Below are positions 21,850 to 34,021 of a stretch of DNA of 64,000 nucleotides, one piece after another. The DNA is from Margaritispora aquatica. Taxonomy: Eukaryota > Ascomycota > Leotiomycetes > Helotiales > Discinellaceae. Position 1 is the stretch's first letter. Each line of letters begins with the position of its first letter. A model generated the notes under the pieces. The model was not told the origin of the DNA. It did not search any database and saw nothing but the letters and a program-made list of their open reading frames with translations. Location of the stretch: assembly GCA_007644065.1 (NCBI GenBank), contig VJWN01000003.1:186001-250000 (forward strand), written 5' to 3'. Made by a program: the position numbers and the translations under genes.

Positions 21850-24800
21850 TTACTCCCCTCTTGATATCACACCCTCCAACCAATTCGCAATCTGAACCAC
21901 AAAATTCCCATCAACCTTAAACTTATTTCTCAATGTCCAAGCCGTGGGTGCCACAGAATCCGCTTTCTCCGTTGAAAACATCACTATGTCCATCTTCTCT
22001 TGCTCCGCCTCTGATTTCATCTGTTCCTTTTCCTTTCCTTTACCATTCCTTTCCATTCCCTCCTTCTCCTTTCCATTTTCCTTACTTCCACGCACCTCTG
22101 GACCTGCAGCTCCATCTCCGCCCCCAAATCCAATTCCTGTCGGATCTCCAACTGCATCGCCATCATCACCAACGCCCCACGCCGCCCTCCAAAACCCAAG
22201 CAAAGCTTTCGCCGGTTCCTGTCCTGCCAAATCCTCTAGACCCTTCAGCCATGCCTCCTTCTCTAGCATCGTACTACCCCACCTAGGACACAGCCACCGA
22301 AGGAGATGCACCCAGTGCGTAGCGGTGGAGTTGTTGACGACATGATATACTTCGCAGCCCTGCCCCTCCTCCTGCCCCTCTTCTTCATCTTGCTTCCCTT
22401 TCGCCTTCCCTTTGATATTCTCCACACCACCACCCATCATATCACGCATAGCCATTTCGACCACCGTCATGGCAGCGATATCTACAGGAAGCCACGAGAG
22501 AGGCTCCTCGAGCATGGGCAGACATTTCATGCGCATACCAGCTTTAAGCAGCAACGGCCATGCTTCTGTCATATTCCAAACACCTGTCTCCGTACTAGCA
22601 GTTAGCTGGCCAACCCTCGCAACAACGATACTATCACCTCCTCCCGTCCAACTAATTGCCTTGCCCACTTCCGCACAAATGCCTTCAGCGACCCATTTGC
22701 TCCTTGCATATCCCATTGGAGCCGCATCTGCAGGCTCGCTCGATATTATCTCTGGGATGAGTGATGGATGGCCAGGACCGAGCACGCTAGCTGTCGATGA
22801 GCAAAAGATGAAGCGTACAGGTTTGTGGCAACGCATGCTCAGAGTAAGGAGATTTGTGAGGCCAGCTATTTGGTCGGGTATGAAGGCTTCGAGTGGGAGG
22901 GAGAAATTTACGTTCCATGCTGCCTGTTTTGTTTTAGTCAACATAAGAGCATATATAAGGAGAGGTGTAAGCGTACATGAATTATGACATCAACGAATTC
23001 CATCAGATAGTCATAATTCTCATGAGATAATATCCCAAGGTCCTTCTTACCAAGGTCTGCTGCTAAACACGCCCATCTTGAATCTTCAATCTGTATCAAT
23101 CTCTTTTTCAAATTTTCTTTGACTCGATTCGGGACATCTGTATCAGATGGACCTCGCACCAAGCAAATCACTCTCACGACCTCTGGGCAACACAACAATT
23201 GTTCGAGAATGTTGCCACCTAATGCTCCAGTTGCGCCAGTCAGTAATACAGAAATTCCAGTGCGGTCCTTATTTTTGTTTTTACGCGCAGGTATACCATG
23301 GCCCTCAAGGACATCTTGGGTCGCTTTCTGCACCAAGTTTTTCATGAGATCTGTAGTTAGATTTGGCTCATCCCTTGTATCGCCTTTCCGACCGCTGTGA
23401 AGCTCGAATAGGTGCTTAGATAGGCTATCGATATTGCCAGTTGTGTAAACGACGTTCCAACGCAATTTTCTGGGCAATCTGATTTCCTATGCTGATGTGA
23501 GCACTGCTTCAGGTAGAGCAAATGGCCTCACCTTTTGAAGGAGATGTTTGATCTGAGTAGCCTTTGCAGAATTTATTCCATTGAGATAGAAGTCGTCGTC
23601 ATCCTTAAAAATAATATCGTTGTCGATAACTTCACTCACCACTCTCCTAACTATATCCAAGATTGCTGATTTGTCGAGCTTCGGAGCCTTAGTATTCAAT
23701 GGCTCACCCTCATCATATACACTTTCAATCTGTTTCTTGTACTCTTTCTCTGCTAAACGCCTAAGCACGGTCCCTTTGCTACTCTTGGGTAATTCTTTCG
23801 TCCCATTTGGCATGATCAAGACCATGTCTTTTGAGATCTTAGTGTGCTCTTGACCTTGAGCGTTCAACTTTCCGAGTGCTTCCAAAACTTCTTCTAGCAA
23901 TTTATCCTCCGCTATGAAATACCCTTCTTCAGATGGAAACACTAACGCACCTGGCATATGCTTGCCATTACCGAAAATAACGACGTTGCGAATCCAAGAA
24001 GAGAAAGCACAAAGCGCATCCTCCACTGGCGCGGGATCGAATTTCTTGCCCGTCAGCAAAGTGATCTGGCTATCGGCTCGGGAATGATATCTCCAAGCAC
24101 TAGGAATCGAAGGATGCGGCTCAAATAAGTCATTTGTTTTGAAGTCCTTGACACGGTCATGATTGGGTGATGCTACGTAGGGCCAGCTCGGCAACATAAC
24201 CAGCTCAGCTAGCCCTGCTCCATCATCCAGAGGTCTGAATTCAAGGCTTTTGGAATCTCTTGGAAGTCTAAGATAGTCCCAATCTTTGTCGTTCTCATAA
24301 TTTCGATTTGAGCACAGGACGAATCCACATTCAGCACTTCCAAACCGAGAGACGAGGTTGATCCCTTGAGAAACGAGCTTAGCTCCTATTGCCGAAGGAA
24401 GAGCTGCACCGCCGACGCCCACTATATGCATGCCCTGTAGCCAGTTGAGTCCTTCGGGATTCTCTAAGAGGTCTTGGAGGATATAGGGTACGCTTGAGAA
24501 ATATTTCACACGAGGTACCCAAGGACATGTGTCAGATGTTTTTTGGGCTAATGCCAAGCACTTCAAAATATTCTCAGATGTGATTGGAAGACTCGCTGCA
24601 GGGAACAGATAGACCAAAGCACGACTGGTCCAGGCTCGGAAACAGTCCGCTATACCACCATGATAAAGTGGCGTCGATGTGAATGTTGCAGAGTCTGATC
24701 CATCGAAAGATGGCAAGAAGCCAACAGCCGCTGCGTGAGTCTGACCTATAGCCTTAGGAAGTCCGCCTGATGTCCCGGAGGTATGAAAGTAATAAGCGAG

Positions 24801-25577
24801 GTCGAATGAATCTCGTCTGGGACTTTCAACCATGTCTTTCTGCCGTGTTGTAATCATAGAAATCATGCTTTCAGGTGTTTTCATCCATTCTGATAGTATG
24901 CGTGTGAAGCATGTCTTATGTTTGATATTACTCTTCGACACAAGATCTTCGTATGATTCATCATAGTACAGTCGTGTGGCCTTACATGATGAGCAAAGGT
25001 GAGCGATTGCTTCAGGGCTGCATTGTGGTCTTACACGCTATTAGCAAGATATCTTAGCCTGTCTCCTGTTGGTGGTCTCACGCTATTAGGAGAACCACAT
25101 ATCCGAGTCGTATCAAGCCCAGCCACATAAACAAAAATGATTCGGAGCTTTGGGAGAGTAGGGCGACGCATTCGATCCTTTTCCCAGAAGGATCATCGCA
25201 AAGAGTTGCATGATCTCTCAAGCCTAAATGACTCAATTCATCTTTGATCAGTCTGGCAGCATAAATGGATCCCAAGCTCAATCCTCCAAAGGCTGTGAAT
25301 GATCAGCCATCTGCATGTAGAGGATTTTCAAGCATCACTTACTAAACAGCGATTCTGCCCTCCCATATACCGCTGGCGATCCATTAAGAAACCCTCCTTC
25401 TAGCCCATAACTAGGAAAGCACACCGCTGGTAACTTTGGAAACTTTTGGGCCTGCAAATCTATGAATTTGGTGATTGTTGAGAAGTGATATACCCTGTTA
25501 GCATTCATGCGTGCGGCCGTGCCAAGAGTACATGTGAAGTAATTGAGGCTCTCATCTTCCTCCACGTTGGAAGCCAT
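21850..25577 (-). CDS. NRPS-like adenylation-thiolation-reductase (A-T-R) enzyme
   Basis: Five exons (25343-25577, 25082-25292, 23532-25029, 22977-23486, 21850-22923, read from the right) give 1175 residues. Such enzymes activate a carboxylic acid as an adenylate, load it on phosphopantetheine and reduce it to an aldehyde or alcohol. The adenylation domain spans about 30-560, with HTSGTSGGLPK (residues 231-241). A thiolation domain follows, with Ser636 in LNGINSAK as the likely pantetheine site. The reductase domain carries TGATGALGG (731-739), CSSTAS near 861 and the catalytic YARSK (Tyr890, Lys894). No condensation domain is present. It resembles the aminoadipate-reductase-like group, but substrate residues cannot be read reliably. 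No tailoring genes flank it, and PPX1 next to it is housekeeping. All junctions are phase-consistent and preserve motifs. Confidence 0.92.
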
Positions 25578-28500
25578 CTTGCAAGAAAGATGAAGGTTTG
25601 AAGCTTGCAAATGATGGATGAATACAGTTGCAAATCCCAAACAATAGAAACAGAAGAACACAAAGGTAGAAAATACGACCGTTTCTTGGAAACATAAGAA
25701 GGTACAAGCGTTGGTGTGACCTCAAGGAAGGTAAGGTGCTACAACAGGAAGTTACAATTCAATTGAAGTGTATCAGTGTACCTGAACCGGGTACCTGAAT
25801 TATCTGTGCTACTCGACGGAAATATATGAGATGTAGGAACCAACAGTTTTGAGGAAATTCGCTGAGCGTTGCACAAGTGCATGATATTGAGGCTAACGAG
25901 ATGCCTTGGTTGAATAATAATAGTAAACGTCATGACTTCGAATTACGACAGCGAGAAAGATCCGAAGTGCATGGGACTAAAGATCGTTACAACCGAAAAG
26001 TAATGGAGGCAATACAGCATATTATGAATGGTGCATCTGCGTATATAAGTTACGCAGGCACCTGATATTGGTATATCTCGTTGAATCTTCGCAGATTCAT
26101 CAAGATTCTGTGAAAACATAAATACAGTCATTCTCCAATGGCAATGAATATGAAGTGAGACGAAAATAATAGTTGATATTCTGTATCGTATTGATGGGGA
26201 TGTAAGGTTGTCTTGATGGAGTCATTATATTGGAAAGAGTTCCATTGATGTTGAAGATGACTTGACTTGAGGTTCATGGTCGCATGAATTGCCAAGCAAT
26301 TCAATCATGTGACCATCATGTGATCTTGGGAGCAGTGAGGCCATGTTTGCAAGCATCACCAACACAATACTGATATCAGTGATAAAGATCAAGTATGCAA
26401 TGGTTTGCCTATTGTCAATAATTTTGCATTTCGCCTAGTTTTGAGGTTCAAATCACAAGTGTGTTGTTCTGCTTTTTCAAAAAGTTCTTGTTGTTTGGTG
26501 GAGAACCACGAATTCTGCTCTGCAAGTCATCGCCATCACCAAAACACTAACGGTCTGCAATGTCTTTTCCTTGATCCCAGTTGGAAAAAGGCTACGATAG
26601 GTACTGTATTGCTGAAGTGTCCCTATATTATTTTGAAGTATGCGTTGTTCATCCGTCATGTCGCTCTCACAGCCAAATATTCCTTCTTTTGAGCCCGAAG
26701 ATGTACAGCTATTGAATTATTCAGAAGTGTACAATTCGCTGAAAGTTCACGAAAGCTTTTAACTACCGCAAACTCTCCCAGCACAAATCGCGGAATGATA
26801 CCGGGTTGTGCGAATGTCACCTCATGATGTCTTGCTCTAGCTCTTTAGTGAAAAAAGTTAAGTCGGCGCTTTTACGGCTTCAGCTCATGCAAGACCGCTT
26901 TATGGTGAGGATTATTAGGGAGGAGAAATCGTGGGGATGGAGTTAGTACCCAGCGATACGATATTCGAGGCCCATCGATTGTTGTGGAGTATGGAGGTCT
27001 CGAGGAGGAGAAAGAAACATCCGGTGGTGTAACTCGAAAATTTGAATTTTCTAGTCTGCATTTTTTTCTCTCTTCAAGTTGCCCGGATCAGGCGAGGTAT
27101 TTCTGTTTCTCTCCAGGTCCAGCATCCATCCAGTCCGAGCATCGAGCGCTATCGGGAGTGACAGGACAGAGCCAGAAGGGCCTTTCTACCTCCTAGTATG
27201 AACAAGGGCAATGCAGGATCGGCGTGTAATTGGGTGAAAAAGGTATCCTTCACCATGATAGCAGTTCCTCACCCAAAGTCACAAAACACAGTCATGACTT
27301 TCTCCTCCTCGAAGGGAGGTCGTGCAAACAAAGTATTTATCTACCGTTTTTTTCCCCACACAAGCAATTCTCCCTTAAATCTCACCTTCCTCATCCAGCT
27401 TCCTCTCTGGTTGGCATCCCGATTCCCTATCCCCCAAGATTCCCAGCAGGATGGATGAGCTTTTACTCCACGACCAGCCTGTGAACCGTGCCAGTTTATG
27501 AACAGCCTGTGGCCACCAAGCGAAAGCGCACAGAGAGAACTCCGGTCCAAGCTCGTAAGCCACACACTGGGCAGACATGCCAGACAATGAGCACGGTGAC
27601 CCGCCCGTCCAGCCGGCGCCAATAGCGCTGGTGGAAATTTTCGTGCTTTACCAATGAACAGCCTGAAAAGCCGGCGAGATCGGGAGCAGAAAGGGAAAGC
27701 GATAGGATCATCAGGAGGCACGAAGAGATGGCAAAGATAAACGACGCGAGATGCATGAGGTGCTTTAGGGTACTCGTCTCGGGTTGTGGTCATGGTCGAA
27801 TAATGAGTAAGGTATTATTCAGGGCAAAGGCTCCTTTTTGCACTTGACGAGGGGGAAATCAGGATTTTCATCTTACGAATTCATCGATGAAAGGGTTGTG
27901 AGCTGCATGCTGCTGAGCAATAGCCAACGGGTGAACAGAAAATTAAAACCCATGATACAGTCAGTATGTGGACACAACACAACACCGGGCAGGACAGGAC
28001 AGGACTCGACTCGAAGGCTGAAGCTTTTGTCGGATCGTAGGTGGCTTTTTTCATGTCATCCAGCATCCATCATCCACCAACAGCAGCACTGCAGCACACG
28101 CCCCAAATCAGCCAGCCAGATCCATGTGCGTGGGGTCCAGAGCATGGCAAGGGAGAGTTGTCTATCATCGCCGTAAACGCCTTGGGCTGATCTATGGCGG
28201 TGACTATGTACTGACTAGTCATCTTTGGGCAATAATCGCGGCCAGACCGCGGCCAGCTACTGCGAATTTATGTGTTGGCTTGTTGGCTGGTTAGGTAGGT
28301 TAGGTATCAGTAGTGTCGGTGACGGTGAATGCTGGTTGAAGGGACTGGTGATGAGGATGGTGATGAGATAGGATGGCATAGGATGTGAAGGATGGGATGA
28401 GATCGACAGCGCTTCGCTTCCAAGCCAGCCCCAGACAAATCTCCTTGGAACCACTCACTCCAAGTCATTCCACTGATGAACTAGCAAATCAACCCCCGAA

Positions 28501-29210
28501 GGAGATGCTCGTATCCACAATCACCACACTTGGCTACCTTTTTCGACGGGATGAGAAATCTACGTAACCTTAACTCCCACTCTATTGTTGGTTCTTCCTT
28601 GTTGGTTTCTCTCTCCAGCTTTCATTCCTCCATTTCTCAACATCCTCGACATCAACATCGACATCAGACAGTGACCTAACGACATAGCGACATAGCAAAC
28701 CTCCCAACCTCGAATCCACAGTTTACTCTCACCGTTCAGCACGGTGCTCAACCCGTCGTGTGACCTTGCACCATTTCCCCACGCTCAAACATTCGAGGCT
28801 GGTCCAGTACCAGAAAATTACACCGCCTACCAAACCGAGCTCCAACCGCGAATTGCGCGCACCCTACATCTGCCGAGGAGATCATCCATCGACCTGGAAT
28901 AATTGAGGACGAGAGGTTTTGGATGGGCAATATATACTCTCGAGGTTGGAATTGTTGAGATCGGGTTCCTGTCGATTATTCTTGCTCCTGACAATATATC
29001 TGCGGAATCTACTGCTCTTCGTGTGGTCTTGGTTTGTGGAGGAGGGAACTTGGAAGTTATCAATCATACTGCCATACATCATAAGAGAGCACAGCCTGGT
29101 ACCGTACTTGCCTCGACATGTGGGTGTTACGAGGGAGGAAAGAGCAAACATATCAAGCATAAACGTGATTTTCAAGACGGATTTCGATTTGGAAAATAAT
29201 TCTTGTCAAG
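25578..29210. other. 3.6-kb intergenic region upstream of the GPCR gene
   Basis: No gene was recognised. Small frames occur throughout, but none has a family motif. A 7-bp perfect inverted repeat (GAATTGC/GCAATTC) lies at 26286-26302, just left of two TCATGTGA octamers. The right-hand part (about 28560-29210) is probably promoter and 5' UTR of the receptor gene and contains upstream ATGs. Confidence 0.5.
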
Positions 29211-31332
29211 ATGCCACCACTTTCTTCTGGTATCATTGCGGGTGCAATGCTCGATTTTCACCTTGATGCACGAGGCCTTTCGAGCAACGCAACCTATCCG
29301 AATCGGATTTCTCAATCCGAAGGCAATACTCTACAGATTCTGGCTTTAGTTTCAGCAACTCTCAGTGTAGCTTCCTCCATTCTGGCCTTTCACTGGTTTG
29401 TAAAAATGAGAAGGACTTTCAGACACGAGTAAGCTTGGTGGGAATCTGAGTTAGTGTTTGCTCACTAACAACTTCTAGCCTGATTATGTTACTCATTCAA
29501 AGTGACATGTTTAAAGCACTTTGGTTTATGGTCTATCCGATCGTGACGTTCACTCGAGGTCCTGTTGATAGTCGGTCTATCTTCTGTCAGGTCAATGGGT
29601 TCTTCTTATCGGTTGGTATCGAGGCTTCAGGCACGTTCTACTTGTGTGATATCTGTAAATCTAGCTAACAATCATAGATTTTGCAATTCTTATGATTGCA
29701 ATTCACACAGCACTTTACATCTTCAAACCCAAGTCCTCGGGTCGAGAAGGTGGTCTATATCCCTATCGCAAAATTGCGTATGTTTGCTGGATCATCTTTC
29801 CTCTTCTCACGGCTGGCCTAGCTTTCGTCAATGATCGCAATGCATACATTTCTGAGGGTACATATTGCTATCTACCCGTACGACCTTTCTGGTACAGGTT
29901 GGCCTTGTCATGGATTCCTCGATACTTCATCTTCATCTTTATCCTTGCCATCTACGCTTCGATATACTACTATGTACGATATAAATTCCGTGGATTCAAT
30001 AAGGTGACTTCGTCGTCTACTGCCAACGATCATTCTCAAACCTCAGAGGTTCGGGAATCAAGACCAATAAAACGAAATACTCTGCCTCCGACGCCCACTC
30101 TTACATGCCATGGATTAATTCCAGATTCAAGGCAAACTACGGATTTGGTTGAAGGACGACCATCCTCGTCAACCCTCGGACCGATCAATATGAGGAATAC
30201 AAATCTCGGAGTTGGTGCCCACCGTTTTATGTGGGCTAGCTTCTCTGCTCCAGAAGGTTCACCCTCACCACCTTCAGACAGATCCATCAACGATGCCGAC
30301 TCATTTACTAGTCCCTCAACACCAGCCCCAATACCAGCGGTTGTATATCCATCGCATCCATCAACCAGCCCTCTAGCAACAACCGAAAATGACACGACCG
30401 AAAATTCTCGTGGCAGTTCCTGGGGTGGTGCATTTACTCGACGCTTCTCTCCCAAACTTAGCGAGGGCTCAAACCAACATTCGGTTGTAGGCATGTTTTC
30501 CATCCTCCGTCAACATCCTGATCAATCCACTGCCACACCTCTGTCACAACTACAACTTACAAACTCTCGTGGCCAAACCTTCGCCGACGCAGAGATGCTC
30601 CGCACACGCGACAAAGTGCGTCGACAACTCCGCTTTTTATTCATCTACCCCCTCGTCTATATCGGGATGTGGGTTCTACCTTTCATCTCGCATGTCATGC
30701 AGTATTCCGACCAATACGCCGAGAATCCACCTTTTGCACTGAACTGTATCACGACAATCTGCGTGTGTTCCCAAGCAGCCATCGATTGCTGGCTGTTCTC
30801 GACGAGAGAGAAGCCATGGCGGCATATACCAGGCGGGGATGGCAGCTTCTGGGGCAGCCTGAAGTTCTGGGAGAGAGGAACGGCTAGGGGCAGTGGAATG
30901 AGGCATGAGCAAGCTGGTCCAGGTAGGACCAGAGAGGAAATGGTCAGGGAGGCAAGAGATGCGTATAAGCGACGAGACGAGGAGATTGCGTTTCGAACAA
31001 GCCAAAAAGCCGCGATGGCGGTCGACGCGCATAGCATCATGAGTGGGCGCAATGGCAATGGGGGAGAATCCTCCAAGAAAGGGGGCGAGAGAAGCTGGTG
31101 GGAGAATCCTAGTGGGATGGGGAGAGATGGGAGTGCGGATTTAGGGACCATTAGTCCCCTTGCTGAGGAGATTTTGAATCCGATGGAGGAGGTGGGGAGA
31201 TTTGATGGTGCAGCTGAGAGGGGAGCAGCAGATATTGAGACAGAAGAGGCGTTCCATTCCTCCGGCTCGGAGACGTTGGTAGAGTTGGAGAAATTCGTGT
31301 TTGTGAGTCCAGAGGATAAGAGGGGAACATGA
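29211..31332 (+). CDS. G protein-coupled receptor, Git3/Gpr1 type
   Basis: Three exons (29211-29428, 29479-29630, 29678-31332) give 674 residues. Seven hydrophobic segments fit a GPCR: TM1 near residues 43-65, TM2 and TM3 in exon 2 and its junction, and TM4 and TM5 early in exon 3. A very long, Ser/Pro-rich third cytoplasmic loop of about 200 residues follows. TM6 (FLFIYPLVYIGMWVLPFIS) and TM7 (CVCSQAAIDCWLF) come next, then a long charged tail beginning with EKPWRHIPGGDGSF. This layout and tail match fungal carbon-source receptors that act through a G-alpha protein and cAMP. The ligand is unknown. Intron 2 (29631-29677) begins with GC, not GT; only this donor keeps the TM3 sequence EASDFAILMIAIH in frame. 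Confidence 0.88.
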
Positions 31333-31473
31333 GGGTCTTGGTCTTGATCCTTGAGCGAAGAGGGCAGCCACTGTATATGTAATAGGCTGTCTGTGGGCTT
31401 ACCTACCAGGTGAGGATTGCTTGGATTTAGCGGCATTGCAATGGCGTTTTTGTTTTCGGTGTTGGGATTGCAT

Positions 31474-31503
31474 GGTTATGGTTATGGGTATGGGTATGGA
31501 TAT
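31474..31503 (+). repeat. hexanucleotide array, five GGNTAT-type units
   Basis: The array reads as two GGTTAT units, two GGGTAT units and one GGATAT unit in direct tandem. It lies about 140 bp after the GPCR stop codon, so it may be in the 3' UTR. Confidence 0.75.
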
Positions 31504-31654
31504 GCGACAGTACATACGCGGTACAGACAGACAGACATACTACAGCAGTACTTGGATACCTCAGATGGGATGTGATGGCATGGGAAGGCTTTATTTTTAT
31601 TTGTACGTCTGGAGCGTCTACGGACCCGGATTTGTTTTCTCCTTTGTTGTTGCC

Positions 31655-31675
31655 GGTGGTGGTGGTGGTGGTGGT
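31655..31675 (+). repeat. GGT trinucleotide microsatellite
   Basis: Seven uninterrupted GGT units are followed by an imperfect unit. The tract is intergenic and likely length-variable between strains. Confidence 0.75.
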
Positions 31676-32971
31676 AGTGGTACTCTGGGGCAAGAAGAGG
31701 GGATAGATGTATTCTTACTTAGTTGAGATAGGAAATGCACATTGCATTGACGAGAATGCATCGCATTGGAAAGGCTTTTATTGTGTGGGATCACTTGTGA
31801 AGTTGTGCACTTGCTTGCTTCCATGCTTCCCTACCTACTACCTTTTCACTTGTTCTTAGCCTGCCGACTTGTCAGCATAAATCGAGAACAGGTTGACTTA
31901 TAAACAGTAAACAGTGTCACATACCTACCTATCTGCCTACTTATCTATCTACAAACGTACCTGAGCTATACAAGATTTTGTCTTGGCGCGACTCAATGGG
32001 ACTGCCTGCTGTCTCTTCGTTTTGATCATCCCACATCGCTTGCGATTCTCAGGGTGAGGTCATACATACCGAGATTGTAGGTAGGTAAGTACAATGTAGG
32101 GAGGTATGTAGGTATACATCGTGTCTCAATTACGTCTGTTTGTATTGTAATGAGTGAGTGAGTGAGTGACTAGTCTATTTGCAGTGCAAACCCGTCTGTA
32201 TGTATGAATGAAGTGATGAAAGTGAAGATATCGAGTTAGTCCTCGCTTGGCTTTACATGACTTGGCTTGAGAGCCTTGGGTGAGTTCGTGTCGTTCGTGT
32301 CGTTCGTTGTTAGTTTGGAGGTTGATAATCACAACGACGATATACTTAGCCAGAATATTGGAATATTATCTGTCGGCTTTTACCAATTTACAAATCTAAG
32401 CTCAAATTTCAACTTGGTTGGACTCAGTGAGGTGATGTGAAATAAATGCACCTCGCTTAACTCACTCAAGAAGGCAAGAGCGAATCAACAGGTCCTCCTC
32501 CTTCTTTGGCTCGACATTCATTCACCCCAACACCTCTCGACGTCTCGACTTCTTTCATCTTTTTCCAAGTCAAATCTCGGAGGCTCTGCACGTCTTCAGA
32601 GTTCGAAAGATCTGCCAACGTCTCAACGGTCTGCGGATCTCTCAAGGAAGCGAATTTCGTGTGGGAGCAGCTCTGCGAAGTTGATTTAGGTGTGTTGTGA
32701 AAGTCACAGAGTTCCTGCGGCAGATTTTATTGTCACATCTATCAGGAGTAACTTTTGGCATCGCAATTCTCCCATACGAATCAATTCTGCGCAAGCCGTT
32801 CGATCTCCAAAGGATTGTCATTACCGATTGCATCAGGGCCTCTCCAATTCAAGGCATTTACGACAAATTTCAGGGAGCAATATAATAATTTCTCAGCTCA
32901 CGCCTCAAATCATCTCACGTCAACCATCACGGTCTTTTCTGCTTTTGTCGGTCCATCAGACAAACAGGGCA

Positions 32972-34021
32972 ATGTCCGCAATGGACAGTCTCAAAATTGA
33001 TGCTGCCACTGGCAAAATCTCCATCAATATCGATTTGCGTGCCTTGATCAACGCTGCTGGTAACAATGCTATACTCACACAGCTGGTGAGTGCGAACCAA
33101 CATCGTTTTAATAACTAGCTAACATTCTGTGTCCAGGCAACTCTGATGGGGGAAAATGGTCCTGCCGCAGCAAATGCCGAACGCATGTTGAATTCGCGAT
33201 TGAGTCTTACTATTGAGCCGGATAATACTATTGCGGTGGCCACGAAGAGCTATGATACATTTACGCGATTCCCTAAGCTTCCGATGGAGCTACGGTTGAG
33301 AGTTTGGCGCGAGGCAATGCCTGGCCCTCGTGTTGTGGAGGTGCATATACACGAAGAGGTCGAAGAACTCTATCGCTATAGCACCTCATCCACTCCTCGC
33401 CCAATTCTTCTCTACATTAATCGAGAATCCAGAAAGGAAGCATTGAGGTTCTATGGCGAAATTTTTAGCAACCATCGGGTTACGAATATAGCTAGGGGAT
33501 GGATGAAACATCTTGCAGCCCCAATATATCTCGATCCCGACCAAGACACGGTCTATTTCTCTGGTTGCAGCTCCAATGGTGTGAAAATGAGAGATATCTA
33601 TGCAGAAGCATACCTTCATGCCGTTATTGGTAGCCCACTACGTGCTACGAGCCTATGCCATATCAATAAGATAGCCTTCCCATTCAGCCCTAAAGCTAAT
33701 GGATTTGCCCTTGGAGGAATCATGTTTAATTTTCCGATCTTAAAGTCAGTGTCGTTCGTCTTAAATGAGGATTGTGAACCCCTAGATATTCTGAATAGAC
33801 CATCGAGCAACGAACCACGCTCACTTTCCCTGTCAAATCTTTCGCAATTGGAAGCGACAAAATGGAACACAGAAATGAATGTTCTCGTTCCCGAAATCAT
33901 GAAACAGGTTAAGAGAGTTCGAGAAATCTGGTGCGAGTATACTGGAATTTACAAAAGACATAAGGCGAGGTACTTCGTCGGGGAGCCTCAATTTCTCCTA
34001 CAAAAAGAAATCCGGCAATAA
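32972..34021 (+). CDS. 2EXR domain protein
   Basis: Two exons (32972-33085 and 33137-34021) give 332 residues. After a short N-terminal exon and a 51-nt intron comes FTRFPKLPMELRLRVWREAM (about 79-99), the hallmark of the fungal 2EXR family. It is followed by PRVVEV, then PILLYINRESRKEALRFY, the usual second half, and YLDPDQDTVYF, a strand that often follows in this family. The biochemical role of 2EXR proteins is not known; they are F-box-like in their first motif and abundant in plant-associated ascomycetes. No signal peptide or membrane segment is visible. The first exon (MSAMDSLKIDAATGK) is poorly conserved in such families, so an alternative start at a later ATG remains possible. Confidence 0.82.

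Larger units (their letters stand above)
31333..32971. other. intergenic region rich in simple sequence
   Basis: No gene was recognised. The stretch contains a GGNTAT hexamer array (31474-31503), a GGT trinucleotide run (31655-31675), CTAC/GTAG-type tetranucleotide tracts (31920-32120) and a GAGT run near 32153. The right end is the presumed promoter and 5' UTR of the 2EXR gene. Confidence 0.55.

Noticed and set aside
30036..30503. 155-codon minus-strand frame inside the GPCR gene
   Set aside because: It lies opposite the Ser/Pro-rich third cytoplasmic loop and is a composition artefact.
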